DNA of 25,288 nt from Actinomycetota bacterium. GTDB lineage: Bacteria; Actinomycetota; Actinomycetes; S36-B12. This document shows, piece after piece, positions 8,028 through 15,779 of the stretch. A program made the translations under genes and the position numbers. The notes below the pieces were generated by a model. The model had not been told where the DNA came from and made no database searches. It saw only the letters and a program-made list of their open reading frames with translations. The stretch lies in contig RGQW01000005.1 of assembly GCA_010029945.1 (NCBI GenBank), positions 1 to 25,288 on the forward strand, given 5' to 3'. How positions within the stretch are numbered: position 1 is the first letter of the stretch; each line of letters begins with the position of its first letter.

Positions 8028-8642
8028 ATGGCGGCCACGAAGAAGGCTCCCGCCAAGAAGGCGGCTGCGAGGAAGGCAGCCCCCAAGAAGGCTCCCGCCA
8101 AGAAGGCGGCCCCCAAGAAGTCGTCCGCGAAGAAGGCTCCCGCCAAGAAGGCAGCCCCCAAGAAGGCGGCTGCGAAGAAGGCAGCCTCCAAGAAGGCAAC
8201 CGATCCGAAAGTCGCCCCGAAGAAGGCGACGATCAAGAGGGCGGCAAAGAAGCGCCCCGTCGTTCGTGAGGACGAGTCACCGTGGACCGACTCTGAGCTC
8301 GCCGAGGTGCGTACCGAACTGCACAGCGAACGCGAGCGACTCCTAGAGGAAATCGCCACGACCGAAGAGGGTCTCGCCGACCTGATTCGCGATTCCGGAG
8401 ACGGGGCAGGTGACGATCAAGCAGACGCAGGGAGCAAGACCTTCGAGCGGGAGCACGAGATGTCCCTGGCCAACAACGCGCGCGACATGCTGGAGCAGGT
8501 CGATCACGCGTTGGCTCGCATCGCGGATGGCTCCTATGGGGTGTGCGAGAACTGTGGCAAGCCGATCGGCAAGTACCGACTTCAGGCCTTCCCTCGAGCC
8601 ACGTTGTGTCGAACGTGCAAGGAAGCCGAAGAGCGGTTCTAA
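8028..8642 (+). CDS. DksA/TraR-type zinc-finger protein with histone H1-like lysine-rich N-terminus
   Basis: The product is 204 aa. Residues 5-78 are a Lys/Ala/Pro-rich tail made of KKAPAKK and KKAAPKK units, like bacterial H1-type DNA-binding tails. From about 88 to 165 there is a charged helical hairpin with an acidic tip (GDDQADAG near 128-135). The C-terminus has a four-cysteine zinc finger, CENC at 173-176 and CRTC at 194-197 with 17 residues between, the DksA/TraR type. DksA-family proteins act in the RNA polymerase secondary channel; whether this one does, or binds DNA through its tail, is unknown. ATG 8028 has GAGGAG at 8016-8021; an upstream in-frame start at 7989 is less likely. Similar tailed proteins at this locus, next to lspA, occur in other actinobacteria. 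Confidence 0.92.
   Translation: MAATKKAPAKKAAARKAAPKKAPAKKAAPKKSSAKKAPAKKAAPKKAAAKKAASKKATDPKVAPKKATIKRAAKKRPVVREDESPWTDSELAEVRTELHSERERLLEEIATTEEGLADLIRDSGDGAGDDQADAGSKTFEREHEMSLANNARDMLEQVDHALARIADGSYGVCENCGKPIGKYRLQAFPRATLCRTCKEAEERF
8040..8219 (+). repeat. 45-bp tandem repeat in the lysine-rich tail of the DksA/TraR-like gene
   Basis: Units begin at 8040, 8085, 8130 and 8175, an exact 45-bp (15-codon) period. The first three begin with the same 23 bases, encoding KKAPAKKA; the rest of each unit varies by a few substitutions. The fourth unit is degenerate (KKAASKKATDPKVAP). The reading frame is kept because the period is a multiple of three. Confidence 0.9.
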
Positions 8643-8661
8643 TCACCGGCGGCCGCGGACG

Positions 8662-8674
8662 TAGGCTGGCGGAA
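8662..8674 (+). promoter_or_regulatory. Candidate leaderless promoter of lspA
   Basis: TAGGCT at 8662-8667 lies 6 nt before the ATG at 8674, so transcription would start at the A of the start codon. There is no good ribosome site ahead of this ATG (only GGCGGA immediately upstream), which agrees with a leaderless mRNA. Confidence 0.5.
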
Positions 8675-9324
8675 TGTTGCAAGGCGCCCACCGATCCGTA
8701 CTGGCGGTGCTTGCCAGCACCGCCGTGGGCATCGTTCTGATTGATCAGGTGACCAAGGCGTGGGCTGTGGCATATCTCCAGCCGCGCATCGAGGGTGGCG
8801 AAGGGCCCATCTACCTCATTGATCCGCTCCTGCGCTTGACGTATGTCGAGAACACGGGAGCGGCGTGGGGGATGGGAGCCGGATACACCTGGATATTCAC
8901 CATCGTCGCCGTCGTGGTGGGAGTCGTCATCGTTCGGTTCGCGCGGACAATCACCTCCCGCGCGTGGGCCCTGGCACTCGGTGGGCTGCTCGGTGGGTTG
9001 CTCGGAAACTTGATCGATCGACTCACGCGACCTCCGGGTCCGGGGCTGGGTTCGGTGGTCGACTTCATCGGTCTTCCAAACTTTCCTGTCTTCAACGTGG
9101 CCGATATGGCGATCACGTGTTCGGCGGTGGCGATGATCATTCTGGCGTGGCGCGGCATCCCGTTATCGGAGTCGGAACCGGACGACTCGAGCTCGGGCGA
9201 CTCCAGCTCGGGCGACTCAAGATCAGAGGAGTCTGCATCGCAAGCGCCGATGTCCACGGATGAGCCGATGCACGAAGACGAGTTACGTCATGACGACACA
9301 CCCGCGGCCGGGAGCGGCCCATGA
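8674..9324 (+). CDS. lspA: Lipoprotein signal peptidase (signal peptidase II)
   Basis: LspA is the membrane aspartyl protease that cleaves prolipoprotein signal peptides after lipidation. The 216-aa product has four hydrophobic segments (about 8-29, 71-89, 97-114, 141-159). Conserved boxes are LIDQVTKAW (D24), VENTGAAWG (N60), GNLIDRL with catalytic D115, and FNVADMAI with catalytic D144. After residue 163 there is an unusual acidic, Ser-rich cytoplasmic tail of about 53 residues built partly on three SSSGD-like repeats, absent from typical LspA. A leaderless promoter seems to precede the ATG. The stop overlaps the start of rluD in ATGA (9321-9324), so the two are translationally coupled. Confidence 0.96.
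   Translation: MLQGAHRSVLAVLASTAVGIVLIDQVTKAWAVAYLQPRIEGGEGPIYLIDPLLRLTYVENTGAAWGMGAGYTWIFTIVAVVVGVVIVRFARTITSRAWALALGGLLGGLLGNLIDRLTRPPGPGLGSVVDFIGLPNFPVFNVADMAITCSAVAMIILAWRGIPLSESEPDDSSSGDSSSGDSRSEESASQAPMSTDEPMHEDELRHDDTPAAGSGP
9181..9225 (+). repeat. 15-bp tandem repeat (three copies) in the lspA tail
   Basis: Three consecutive 15-bp units, GACGACTCGAGCTCG, GGCGACTCCAGCTCG and GGCGACTCAAGATCA, encode DDSSS-GDSSS-GDSRS. They lie after the last membrane helix of LspA, so changes in copy number would not affect the catalytic core. Confidence 0.8.
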
Positions 9325-10289
9325 GTCGGATTCTCCCGGTGCCTGAGGGGCTTGAGGGGGAAAGGATCGACGTCGCGCTCGCGACGATGCTGGGGTTGTC
9401 GCGGGCACGTTCGAGTGCACTCGTGGAAAGCGGTGCCGTCCAGGTCGCAAGCCGTGTGGTCGCCAAGTCACATCGTCTTGCTCCCGGCGAGATGATCGAA
9501 ATCCGCGAGATGGGCGAGGCGCGCGACGCATCCGACGGCGGCGGATCAGAGGCCGGGCCGTTCGCGGGACCGTCGATGAGTGCACCCTCGGTGGAGATTC
9601 CGATTCTGTGGGAGGACAACGACGTTGTCGTGATCGACAAGCCGGCAGGGGTTGCCGCTCATCCGAGCCCGGGTTGGTCGGGGCCCACGGTGACAGATTC
9701 CCTGTCCGCCGCCGGGCATGCCCTGGCGACCGCCGGAGCGGCGGAGCGCGAGGGCGTGGTGCACCGGCTCGATGTTGGGACGACGGGGGCGATGGTTGTG
9801 GCCAAGAGCGCGGCGGCGTACACCTCGCTCAAGCGGCAGTTCAAGGAGCGGACGGTGGACAAGCAGTACCACGCGGTCGTGCATGGTCTTCTTGATCCGC
9901 TGGTGGGGACGATCGATGCCCCCATCGACCGACATCCATCCAAGGACTACAAGTGGGCCGTTGTTGCTGGTGGCCGGGAGAGCGTGACCCATTACGAAAC
10001 GCTCGAAGCGTGGCCTCGGGCGTCGCTGGTGGAGGTGCATCTCGAAACAGGGCGTACGCATCAGATTCGGGTCCATATGGCAGCGATGCGCCATCCGTGT
10101 GTCGGGGATGTGACCTACGGCGCGGATCCGACAGTGGCGAAAGAATTGGGGCTCACGAGACAGTGGTTACACGCGAGACGACTGGGATTTGAGCATCCGC
10201 ATACGGGGGAGTATGTGTCGTTCGAAAGTCCGTACCCGGTAGATCTCGAGCAGGCTCTGGAGCGGCTGCAGGTCGGCTTGTCGGGCTGA
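9321..10289 (+). CDS. RluD-family 23S rRNA pseudouridine synthase
   Basis: The product is 322 aa with an N-terminal S4 RNA-binding domain (about residues 10-62, GERIDVALATMLGLSRARSSALVESGAVQVA) and a PseudoU_synth_2 catalytic domain (about 95-290). The catalytic Asp is in GVVHRLDVGTTG (D151). ETGRTHQIRVHMA and the C-terminal LHARRLGFEHP are also typical. Members convert U1911, U1915 and U1917 of 23S rRNA to pseudouridine; RluD and RluC-type specificity cannot be told apart from sequence by eye. A 25-residue loop rich in Gly/Ala/Asp joins the two domains. ATG 9321 overlaps the lspA stop and is preceded by GGGAG at about 9310. The lspA-rluD pair is conserved in many bacteria. Confidence 0.94.
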   Translation: MSRILPVPEGLEGERIDVALATMLGLSRARSSALVESGAVQVASRVVAKSHRLAPGEMIEIREMGEARDASDGGGSEAGPFAGPSMSAPSVEIPILWEDNDVVVIDKPAGVAAHPSPGWSGPTVTDSLSAAGHALATAGAAEREGVVHRLDVGTTGAMVVAKSAAAYTSLKRQFKERTVDKQYHAVVHGLLDPLVGTIDAPIDRHPSKDYKWAVVAGGRESVTHYETLEAWPRASLVEVHLETGRTHQIRVHMAAMRHPCVGDVTYGADPTVAKELGLTRQWLHARRLGFEHPHTGEYVSFESPYPVDLEQALERLQVGLSG

Positions 10290-10309
10290 GCGGCAAGCCG
10301 GTTCGGGCA

Positions 10310-10322
10310 TAGAGTTGGACGA
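10310..10322 (+). promoter_or_regulatory. Candidate leaderless promoter for the dnaE leader reading frame
   Basis: TAGAGT at 10310-10315 is followed after 6 nt by an ATG at 10322, the same TANNNT-N6-ATG spacing seen at lspA, hisA and the LON gene. Transcription would start at the ATG, giving dnaE a 53-nt leader that is itself an open reading frame. Confidence 0.45.
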
Positions 10323-10378
10323 TGTCCCGCTGCCGAGATGAGTCACCCTTCACGGTGACCGGTGGGGGATCGGAATGA
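10322..10378 (+). CDS. Possible 18-codon leader peptide upstream of and overlapping dnaE
   Basis: ATG 10322 opens a frame encoding MSRCRDESPFTVTGGGSE, ended by TGA at 10376-10378. This stop overlaps the dnaE start (ATG 10375-10377) in ATGA, the arrangement of translationally coupled genes. A -10 hexamer ends 6 nt before the ATG, so the mRNA may be leaderless. The peptide resembles no family I know. It may be chance, or it may load ribosomes onto dnaE by reinitiation. Confidence 0.35.
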   Translation: MSRCRDESPFTVTGGGSE

Positions 10379-13300
10379 CGTCGGACGAATTCGTCCATCT
10401 TCACGTACACACCGAGTACTCGATGCTTGACGGTGCTGCTCGACTCGACGATCTGATGGCTGAGGCCAGTCGTCTCGGTATGTCGGCCATCGCAATGACC
10501 GACCACGGAAACCTTTACGGCGCGTACGACTTCTATACGAAGGCCCGGGGCGCCGGACTCAAGCCGATCATCGGCCTCGAGGGCTACTACGCGCCCCAGG
10601 GTCGAGCCGAACGCAAACCTTTTGATTTCGGTGGAGGATTCGACGAGGGAACGCCGGAAGATCCAGGCGCCGGTCGAGGGAAACACAGTTACACCCACAT
10701 GACGGTGTGGGCGGAATCCACCCTGGGCATGCACAACCTTTTCCGCTTGTCGTCTTTGGCCAGCCTCGAAGGGCAGTACCACAAGCCGCGCTTCGACCGA
10801 GAGTTGCTCGATCGGTTCGGTGCTGGGTTGATCGGTACGACCGGGTGCCCCAGCGGGGAGGTCAATCGCTGGCTGCAGGCGGGTCAGTACGAGAAGGCGC
10901 GGGCTGCCGCGGCCGATTTTCGCGACATTCTCGGCCCGGAAAACTACTTCTGCGAGGTCATGGACCACGGGCTGGCGATCGAGCGGAGGTTTCGAGAAGA
11001 CCTCATCCGCATCGCACGGGACTTGAAGTTGCCGTTGGTGGCCACCAATGATCTGCATTACGTGCACGAGTCGGATGCGGATACCCACGAGGTGTTGTTG
11101 TGCGTCGGAACGCGGACAACGATGGACGACCCCAAGCGTTTTCGATTTGACGCCCGGGACTTCTACCTGAAGTCCGCTGCCGAGATGCGTTCGGTGTGGT
11201 CCGAACTCCCCGAAGCATGTGACAACACATTGCTCATTGCGGAGCGGTGCGAGGTTTCCTTCGACGAGGGAGCCAACCTGATGCCGCAATTTCCCGTGCC
11301 CGACGGGTACACAGAAGAGACGTGGTTGCGTGCCGAGGTAGAGCGTGGCCTGGAGGCTCGCTACCAGGGCTCGGTTCCCGACGACGTCCGCCAGCAGTCT
11401 GAGTATGAACTCGGCGTCGTCTCTCAAATGGGATTCCCCGGCTACTTCCTGGTGGTTGCTGATCTCGTGCGCTACGCCCGCGAAAACAAGATCCGGGTTG
11501 GCCCAGGCCGAGGATCAGCCGCGGGCGCCATGATCGCCTACGCACTGGGCATCACCGAACTCGATCCGATCAAACACGGATTGCTGTTCGAAAGATTCCT
11601 GAACCCCGAACGCATCTCGATGCCGGATATCGACATCGATTTCGACGAACGTCGACGCTCGGACATGATCCGCTACGCAACGGAGAAGTACGGCGAGGAG
11701 CGAGTCGCTCAAATCGTCACCTATGCCTCCATCAAGGCAAAGGCGGCCATCAAAGACAGTGCGCGCGTTCTTGGATTCCCGTATGCCGTGGGAGAGCGCA
11801 TCACCAAGGCGATGCCACCGTCGGTCATGGGCAAGGACATTTCCCTCGCTGGCGCCTTCGACGCGACAGATGATCGATATGCGGAAGCAAAGGACTTTCG
11901 GTCGCTGTATGAATCTGACGCCGAGGCCCGCCAAATCATTGACACGGCCAAAGGTCTCGAGGGGCTCAAGCGTCAGCCGGGAGTTCACGCTGCCGGCGTG
12001 ATCCTTTCCCGCGAGGCCCTGATGGATGTCATTCCTGTGTGGCGACGCGAGCAAGACGGCGCGATCATCACGCAATTCGATATGGGTGCCTGCGAGACGC
12101 TCGGTCTGTTGAAGATGGATTTCCTCGGTCTTCGCAACCTGACGGTGCTCGAAGATTGCCTCGACAACATTGAAAAGAACACCGGAGACCGGCTGGTACT
12201 CGAGGATTTGACGCTGGATGACCCCACCACATACGAGTTGCTGTCACGAGGAGACACACTCGGCGTCTTCCAGCTCGACGGCGGACCCATGCGCTCACTC
12301 TTGCGCTCCATGCAACCAGACAGCTTCGAAGATATTTCCGCTGTCCTGGCCCTCTACCGACCCGGACCCATGGGCGCCAATGCACACAATGACTACGCGG
12401 ATCGAAAGAACGGCCGGAAGCCGGTCGTTCCCATTCACCCGGAACTGGCAGAGCCGTTGTCGGAGATTCTCGGTGACACGTATGGATTGATCGTCTACCA
12501 AGAGCAGGTCATGGCCATCGCGCAAGAGTTGGCCGGTTACTCACTTGGCAAAGCTGACCTCTTGCGTCGCGCGATGGGCAAGAAGAAGAAGGAGATCCTG
12601 AAGAAGGAGTTCACTCCTTTCCAAGAGGGGATGCGCTCCAAGGGATACAGCGATTCGGCGATCGACACCCTGTGGGAGATCCTGGTCCCGTTCTCGGACT
12701 ACGCCTTCAACAAGGCCCACACGGCTGGCTATGGCCTGGTGTCCTACTGGACGGCGTTCTTGAAGGCGAATTACCCCGCGGAATACATGGCCGCGCTGCT
12801 GACGAGTGTTCAAGACGACAAGGACAAGAGCGCCATCTACCTCGGCGAGTGTCGACGGATGGGCATCAAGGTCTTGCCCCCGGACGTCAATGATTCTGAC
12901 TCCGCATACACAGCGCGCGGAAGCGACATCCGGTTCGGGCTATCGGCGATTCGCAATGTCGGCGAAGGAGTCGTTCTATCCATCAGTGAGACGCGGCGCT
13001 CGCGGGGCCGATTCACCGACTTCCACGACTTCGTGGCGAAGGTCGAGGTGCACGTGTGCAATCGACGCGTCGTCGAGTCCCTCATCAAGGCGGGTGCATT
13101 CGACTCTCTGGGCCACACACGCAAAGGCCTCGCAGCGGTCCATGAACTGGTCATCGACTCTGCGGTTGATATCAAGAGAGCAGAAGCAGCCGGCCAGTAC
13201 GACTTATTCGGAGGTCTCGCGGGGGAAGGGGAGACGACCGGGCTCGCGGAACAGACCCCCGTTCCGGTGGGCGAGTGGGACAAGGCCGTCCTGTTGGCGC

Positions 13301-13911
13301 ACGAGAGAGACATGTTGGGTTTGTACGTGTCGGATCACCCCCTGAATGGTCTCGATCATGCTCTCGCGAACATCTCCGACGTCTCGATCGCATCCCTTAT
13401 TGCCGATGAATCGTTGGAGTCAACGGTCGTCACCGTTGCGGGTCTGCTGACGAATGTGCAGCGCAAGACCACCAAGAAGGGGTCAGCCTGGGCCATCGCG
13501 ACGGTGGAGGATCTGGACGGATCCGTCGAAGCCATGGTCTTCCCGCAGACGTACGCGTCCGTGTCCACAACGCTCATCGAAGACTCCATCGTGGCCATCC
13601 GAGCGCGCGTGGAGCGAACGGATGAAGACGGCTTGCGGGTCATCGCCATGGACGTGGAATCCCCCGACTTGTCTGAAGCCGAAAGTGGGCCGTTGCGCTT
13701 GTCTATCGCGGCGAGTCGATGCGTTCCACCGCTTGTCGAGCGGCTCAAAGAGGTGCTTCGGCAGCACTCGGGCACGACCGAAGTCCACCTGCACTTGACG
13801 GGCGGCACGCAAACAACAGTCCTGAGAATCGACGATGCCCTGCGCGTGACGCCCTCGGCCGCTCTGTACGGGGATCTCAAGGCGCTGCTGGGAGCGAACT
13901 GTTTGTCGTGA
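10375..13911 (+). CDS. dnaE: DNA polymerase III subunit alpha
   Basis: This is the 1178-aa replicative polymerase catalytic subunit, DnaE1 type. The N-terminal PHP domain (about 1-210) begins FVHLHVHTEYSMLDG and has TDHGN and GLKPIIGLEGYY, with the metal-binding residues kept, so it may retain proofreading exonuclease activity as known for mycobacterial DnaE1. The palm active site is PDIDIDFDERRR at about 417-428; the helix-hairpin-helix/beta-binding region follows, and an OB fold begins near residue 1017 (VVTVAGLLTNVQRKTTKKG). Length is normal and no frameshift is seen. GGGGGA before the ATG at 10375 is a fair ribosome site. The gene follows rluD by 85 bp and carries its own probable promoter. 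Not the ImuA/DnaE2 mutasome type by context. Confidence 0.98.
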   Translation: MTSDEFVHLHVHTEYSMLDGAARLDDLMAEASRLGMSAIAMTDHGNLYGAYDFYTKARGAGLKPIIGLEGYYAPQGRAERKPFDFGGGFDEGTPEDPGAGRGKHSYTHMTVWAESTLGMHNLFRLSSLASLEGQYHKPRFDRELLDRFGAGLIGTTGCPSGEVNRWLQAGQYEKARAAAADFRDILGPENYFCEVMDHGLAIERRFREDLIRIARDLKLPLVATNDLHYVHESDADTHEVLLCVGTRTTMDDPKRFRFDARDFYLKSAAEMRSVWSELPEACDNTLLIAERCEVSFDEGANLMPQFPVPDGYTEETWLRAEVERGLEARYQGSVPDDVRQQSEYELGVVSQMGFPGYFLVVADLVRYARENKIRVGPGRGSAAGAMIAYALGITELDPIKHGLLFERFLNPERISMPDIDIDFDERRRSDMIRYATEKYGEERVAQIVTYASIKAKAAIKDSARVLGFPYAVGERITKAMPPSVMGKDISLAGAFDATDDRYAEAKDFRSLYESDAEARQIIDTAKGLEGLKRQPGVHAAGVILSREALMDVIPVWRREQDGAIITQFDMGACETLGLLKMDFLGLRNLTVLEDCLDNIEKNTGDRLVLEDLTLDDPTTYELLSRGDTLGVFQLDGGPMRSLLRSMQPDSFEDISAVLALYRPGPMGANAHNDYADRKNGRKPVVPIHPELAEPLSEILGDTYGLIVYQEQVMAIAQELAGYSLGKADLLRRAMGKKKKEILKKEFTPFQEGMRSKGYSDSAIDTLWEILVPFSDYAFNKAHTAGYGLVSYWTAFLKANYPAEYMAALLTSVQDDKDKSAIYLGECRRMGIKVLPPDVNDSDSAYTARGSDIRFGLSAIRNVGEGVVLSISETRRSRGRFTDFHDFVAKVEVHVCNRRVVESLIKAGAFDSLGHTRKGLAAVHELVIDSAVDIKRAEAAGQYDLFGGLAGEGETTGLAEQTPVPVGEWDKAVLLAHERDMLGLYVSDHPLNGLDHALANISDVSIASLIADESLESTVVTVAGLLTNVQRKTTKKGSAWAIATVEDLDGSVEAMVFPQTYASVSTTLIEDSIVAIRARVERTDEDGLRVIAMDVESPDLSEAESGPLRLSIAASRCVPPLVERLKEVLRQHSGTTEVHLHLTGGTQTTVLRIDDALRVTPSAALYGDLKALLGANCLS

Positions 13912-13918
13912 CGTGCCG

Positions 13919-13931
13919 TACGGTTTCACGA
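13919..13931 (+). promoter_or_regulatory. Candidate leaderless promoter of the membrane protein gene after dnaE
   Basis: TACGGT at 13919-13924 lies 6 nt before ATG 13931. It overlaps the coding region of an alternative GTG start at 13913, and it favours ATG 13931 as the true start. Confidence 0.4.
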
Positions 13932-14497
13932 TGACCTCCCAAGGAGCGCCACCGGATAGCGCCCCCGACGCACCGATCGTCCGGTCTCGGCGCCCCGAGT
14001 GGTCGGAATGGTCGCTTGTCATCGCGGGGGTTGTGTCGGGTCTGATGAGCGGCGCTGCCCTGGGCGTGCTCTGGTGGAGATTGGCGCCACGTGCGACCGT
14101 GGCGGTACGTCCAGACGGCGCGAGACCCCAGGGATATCAGCCCGAGGAGTACCTCGCTGCAGACGTCTCGTTCGTGGCCCTAGCGCTAGTCGCCGGTATC
14201 GTCCTCACCATCGCCCTTGCGGCCATGCGCCGTCGCCACCTCCTCGGAGTTTTGGTGGCCGGACTCTTGGCCAGCGCGGTCGGCACGCTCGCCATGTGGC
14301 AAGTGGGAACGCGGCTGGGCTCTGTCGATATCGAAGGTCTCATCGCGACGACCAGCGAGGAATTCATCACCGATGCCCCGCTTGAGGTGACGATGCCCGG
14401 TGTCTATCTGGTGTGGTCGATCAGCGCGGCCACCGTGGTGTTGGTGCTCGCTATCGCCGACTGGCTGGTGGCTCGACGGTCACTTCAGGCGGTTTAG
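13931..14497 (+). CDS. Four-helix membrane protein, DUF2567-like
   Basis: The product is 188 aa from ATG 13931 (a GTG at 13913 would add 6 residues). It has four hydrophobic segments at about residues 28-50, 78-99, 104-125 and 158-181. After helix 1 comes WWRLAP, an extracytoplasmic loop with AVRPDGARPQGYQPEEYLAADVSF (shortened here: a charged loop ending in AADVSF), and between helices 3 and 4 a second loop with LGSVDIEGLI and a TDAPLEV motif. This pattern of helix, WLAP-like motif and paired extracellular loops resembles the mycobacterial DUF2567 family as I recall it, but I cannot confirm it. Function unknown. The gene follows dnaE closely and converges on ybaK, with overlapping stop codons at 14494-14497. 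Confidence 0.8.
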   Translation: MTSQGAPPDSAPDAPIVRSRRPEWSEWSLVIAGVVSGLMSGAALGVLWWRLAPRATVAVRPDGARPQGYQPEEYLAADVSFVALALVAGIVLTIALAAMRRRHLLGVLVAGLLASAVGTLAMWQVGTRLGSVDIEGLIATTSEEFITDAPLEVTMPGVYLVWSISAATVVLVLAIADWLVARRSLQAV

Positions 14498-15012
14498 TTG
14501 CTAGCTGACGTGCTGAGCGCGGCTACCCGTGCACTCGTGGCGGCGATGAGGTCCTGAGGATCCAGAGAGACTTCCAGGCCCCGCCGTCCCGCACTGACAT
14601 AGACCACAGGGTGCAGGCGAACCTCTTCGTCGATGACGACCGGCAATTCCTGCCGCAGGCCGAGGGGACTGATTGCTCCTGTGACAGATCCACTGACGCG
14701 TTCAGCCGACGCGACGTCCGCGAGATGGGCCTTCTTGCCGCCAACGGCGCGCGCGAGAAATTTTGCCGACACCGTTGTCGTTGCCGGGACCAGAGCGAGC
14801 ACCAAACGAGAATCCACCAACCACACGAGGGACTTGAAGACGGCCTCGGGTGGAACGCCGAGAAGTCGGGCGGCTTCCATGGCGAAGTCCGGATGGTCGC
14901 CCCGGGACGAATGGTCGTGATCGAAGGTGTGCACGCCGTGGGGAATGCCCCGTTCAGCCAAGAACCCCAACGCAGGTGTTGCTGCTGCCGAGTGTCCGGA
15001 CTTGCTCGCCAC
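14494..15012 (-). CDS. YbaK/EbsC-type Cys-tRNA(Pro)/aminoacyl-tRNA deacylase
   Basis: The 172-aa product has a YbaK/aminoacyl-tRNA synthetase-associated domain over its whole length, with the catalytic Lys in AVFKSLVW (K60), VGGKKAHLAD, and GSVTGAISPLGLRQELPVVIDEE, the G-x-S-P-x-G loop of the family. Such proteins hydrolyse mischarged Cys-tRNA(Pro). GTG 15012 directly follows the TAG of the upstream LON-domain gene with no gap (TAGGTG), and CGGAG in the end of that gene can serve as the ribosome site. Transcribed with the LON gene from the hisD side. Its stop TAA overlaps the TAG of the convergent membrane protein gene. Confidence 0.93.
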   Translation of the reverse strand: MASKSGHSAAATPALGFLAERGIPHGVHTFDHDHSSRGDHPDFAMEAARLLGVPPEAVFKSLVWLVDSRLVLALVPATTTVSAKFLARAVGGKKAHLADVASAERVSGSVTGAISPLGLRQELPVVIDEEVRLHPVVYVSAGRRGLEVSLDPQDLIAATSARVAALSTSASN

Positions 15013-15756
15013 CTAGTTCTCCGACGGAGTCGAGTTCAGCAAATCGAGTGCTGGGATAGCGCCGAATGCGGAGATCAAGGCGGATTCTGAGGAAAGAACG
15101 CCTGTGCCGAGGCGAAGACGTGCGATGGCATCGGGAGCCGCGAGCAGTTTTTGTCGTGTGGACCCATCCACAACGAGGGCGGCGGTAATCAAATAACTCA
15201 GGACAGATGGATCGGCAGGTACCTGATCGTCGTCATCGTTGTCATCGGCTTCGTTCAACCGACCGCCCAAAACGGATCGGTACTTGTCGAATGCCTGCAT
15301 CGCCGCCTGGACGGCCACCATCACGTGCGGATCGTCGGAATCAATCTCTGGCTCCGGGAGGAAGGTCACCGAGGCGCGCACGAGGGGAGCCGATCGATCC
15401 ACATCTTCGATCCGGAAACGCCTGGATCCGATCGTGACTATGTCGTAGCGGCCATCTTCTCGGCGTTCTGCTTGGCGAATCACTGCGCTCACACCCACTG
15501 GGTAGAGCTCAGCATCTTCTGCCGAAGGCTCGCGTGGCGATGCGCCATCATCCGGCCCATCACCGGGGGAGGGCTGCTTCGGCGCCAATGAGTGAGATTC
15601 CCGGAAGGCAACAATGCCGAACTCCCGTTCGTCCTCGGGCTTGTCGAGCAGTTCCTCCACCATCAGCCGGTATCGAGGCTCGAATATGTGAAGCGGGAGG
15701 ACTAACCCGGGCACGAGCGCCGTTGTCAGAGGAAAGAGCGGCAGGGACTCGTCCAT
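15013..15756 (-). CDS. LON substrate-binding-domain protein (Lon N-terminal-like, no protease)
   Basis: The 247-aa product begins MDESLPLFPLTTALVPGLVLPLHIFEPRYR, a classic LON N-terminal domain start (its core LPLFPL...P...LPLHIFEPRYR), and continues with FGIVAFR, GVSAVIRQ, GRYDIVTIGSRRFRI. The ATPase and protease domains of true Lon are absent, so this is the stand-alone type common in actinobacteria. A disordered acidic/proline stretch lies at about residues 58-82, and an unusual run of Asp/Asn (EADDNDDDD) at about 172-180. Role unknown; substrate or peptide binding is inferred. ATG 15756 is preceded at 6 nt by TACGCT on the minus strand, so the mRNA may be leaderless. Divergent from hisD with only 23 bp between start codons. 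Confidence 0.92.
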   Translation of the reverse strand: MDESLPLFPLTTALVPGLVLPLHIFEPRYRLMVEELLDKPEDEREFGIVAFRESHSLAPKQPSPGDGPDDGASPREPSAEDAELYPVGVSAVIRQAERREDGRYDIVTIGSRRFRIEDVDRSAPLVRASVTFLPEPEIDSDDPHVMVAVQAAMQAFDKYRSVLGGRLNEADDNDDDDQVPADPSVLSYLITAALVVDGSTRQKLLAAPDAIARLRLGTGVLSSESALISAFGAIPALDLLNSTPSEN

Positions 15757-15762
15757 TCGTCG

Positions 15763-15772
15763 AGCGTAGACT
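15763..15772. promoter_or_regulatory. Bidirectional promoter: overlapping -10 elements for hisD and the LON gene
   Basis: AGCGTAGACT carries TAGACT on the plus strand (15767-15772, 7 nt before hisD GTG 15780) and TACGCT on the minus strand (15768 to 15763, 6 nt before the LON-gene ATG 15756). The two hexamers share the TA at 15767-15768. Both genes would be leaderless. Only 23 bp separate the start codons, so each promoter's -35 region lies in the other gene. Confidence 0.55.
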
Positions 15773-15779
15773 CCGTCGG

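Noticed and set aside
10153..11427. 424-codon open frame on the minus strand opposite dnaE
   Set aside because: It is the antisense shadow of a high-GC gene with strong third-position bias; it has no recognisable motif, no ribosome site, and dnaE on the other strand is certain.
15534..15779. N-terminal extension of hisD upstream to 15534
   Set aside because: It overlaps the divergent LON-domain gene and does not resemble HisD; GTG 15780 fits the family start and the promoter geometry.
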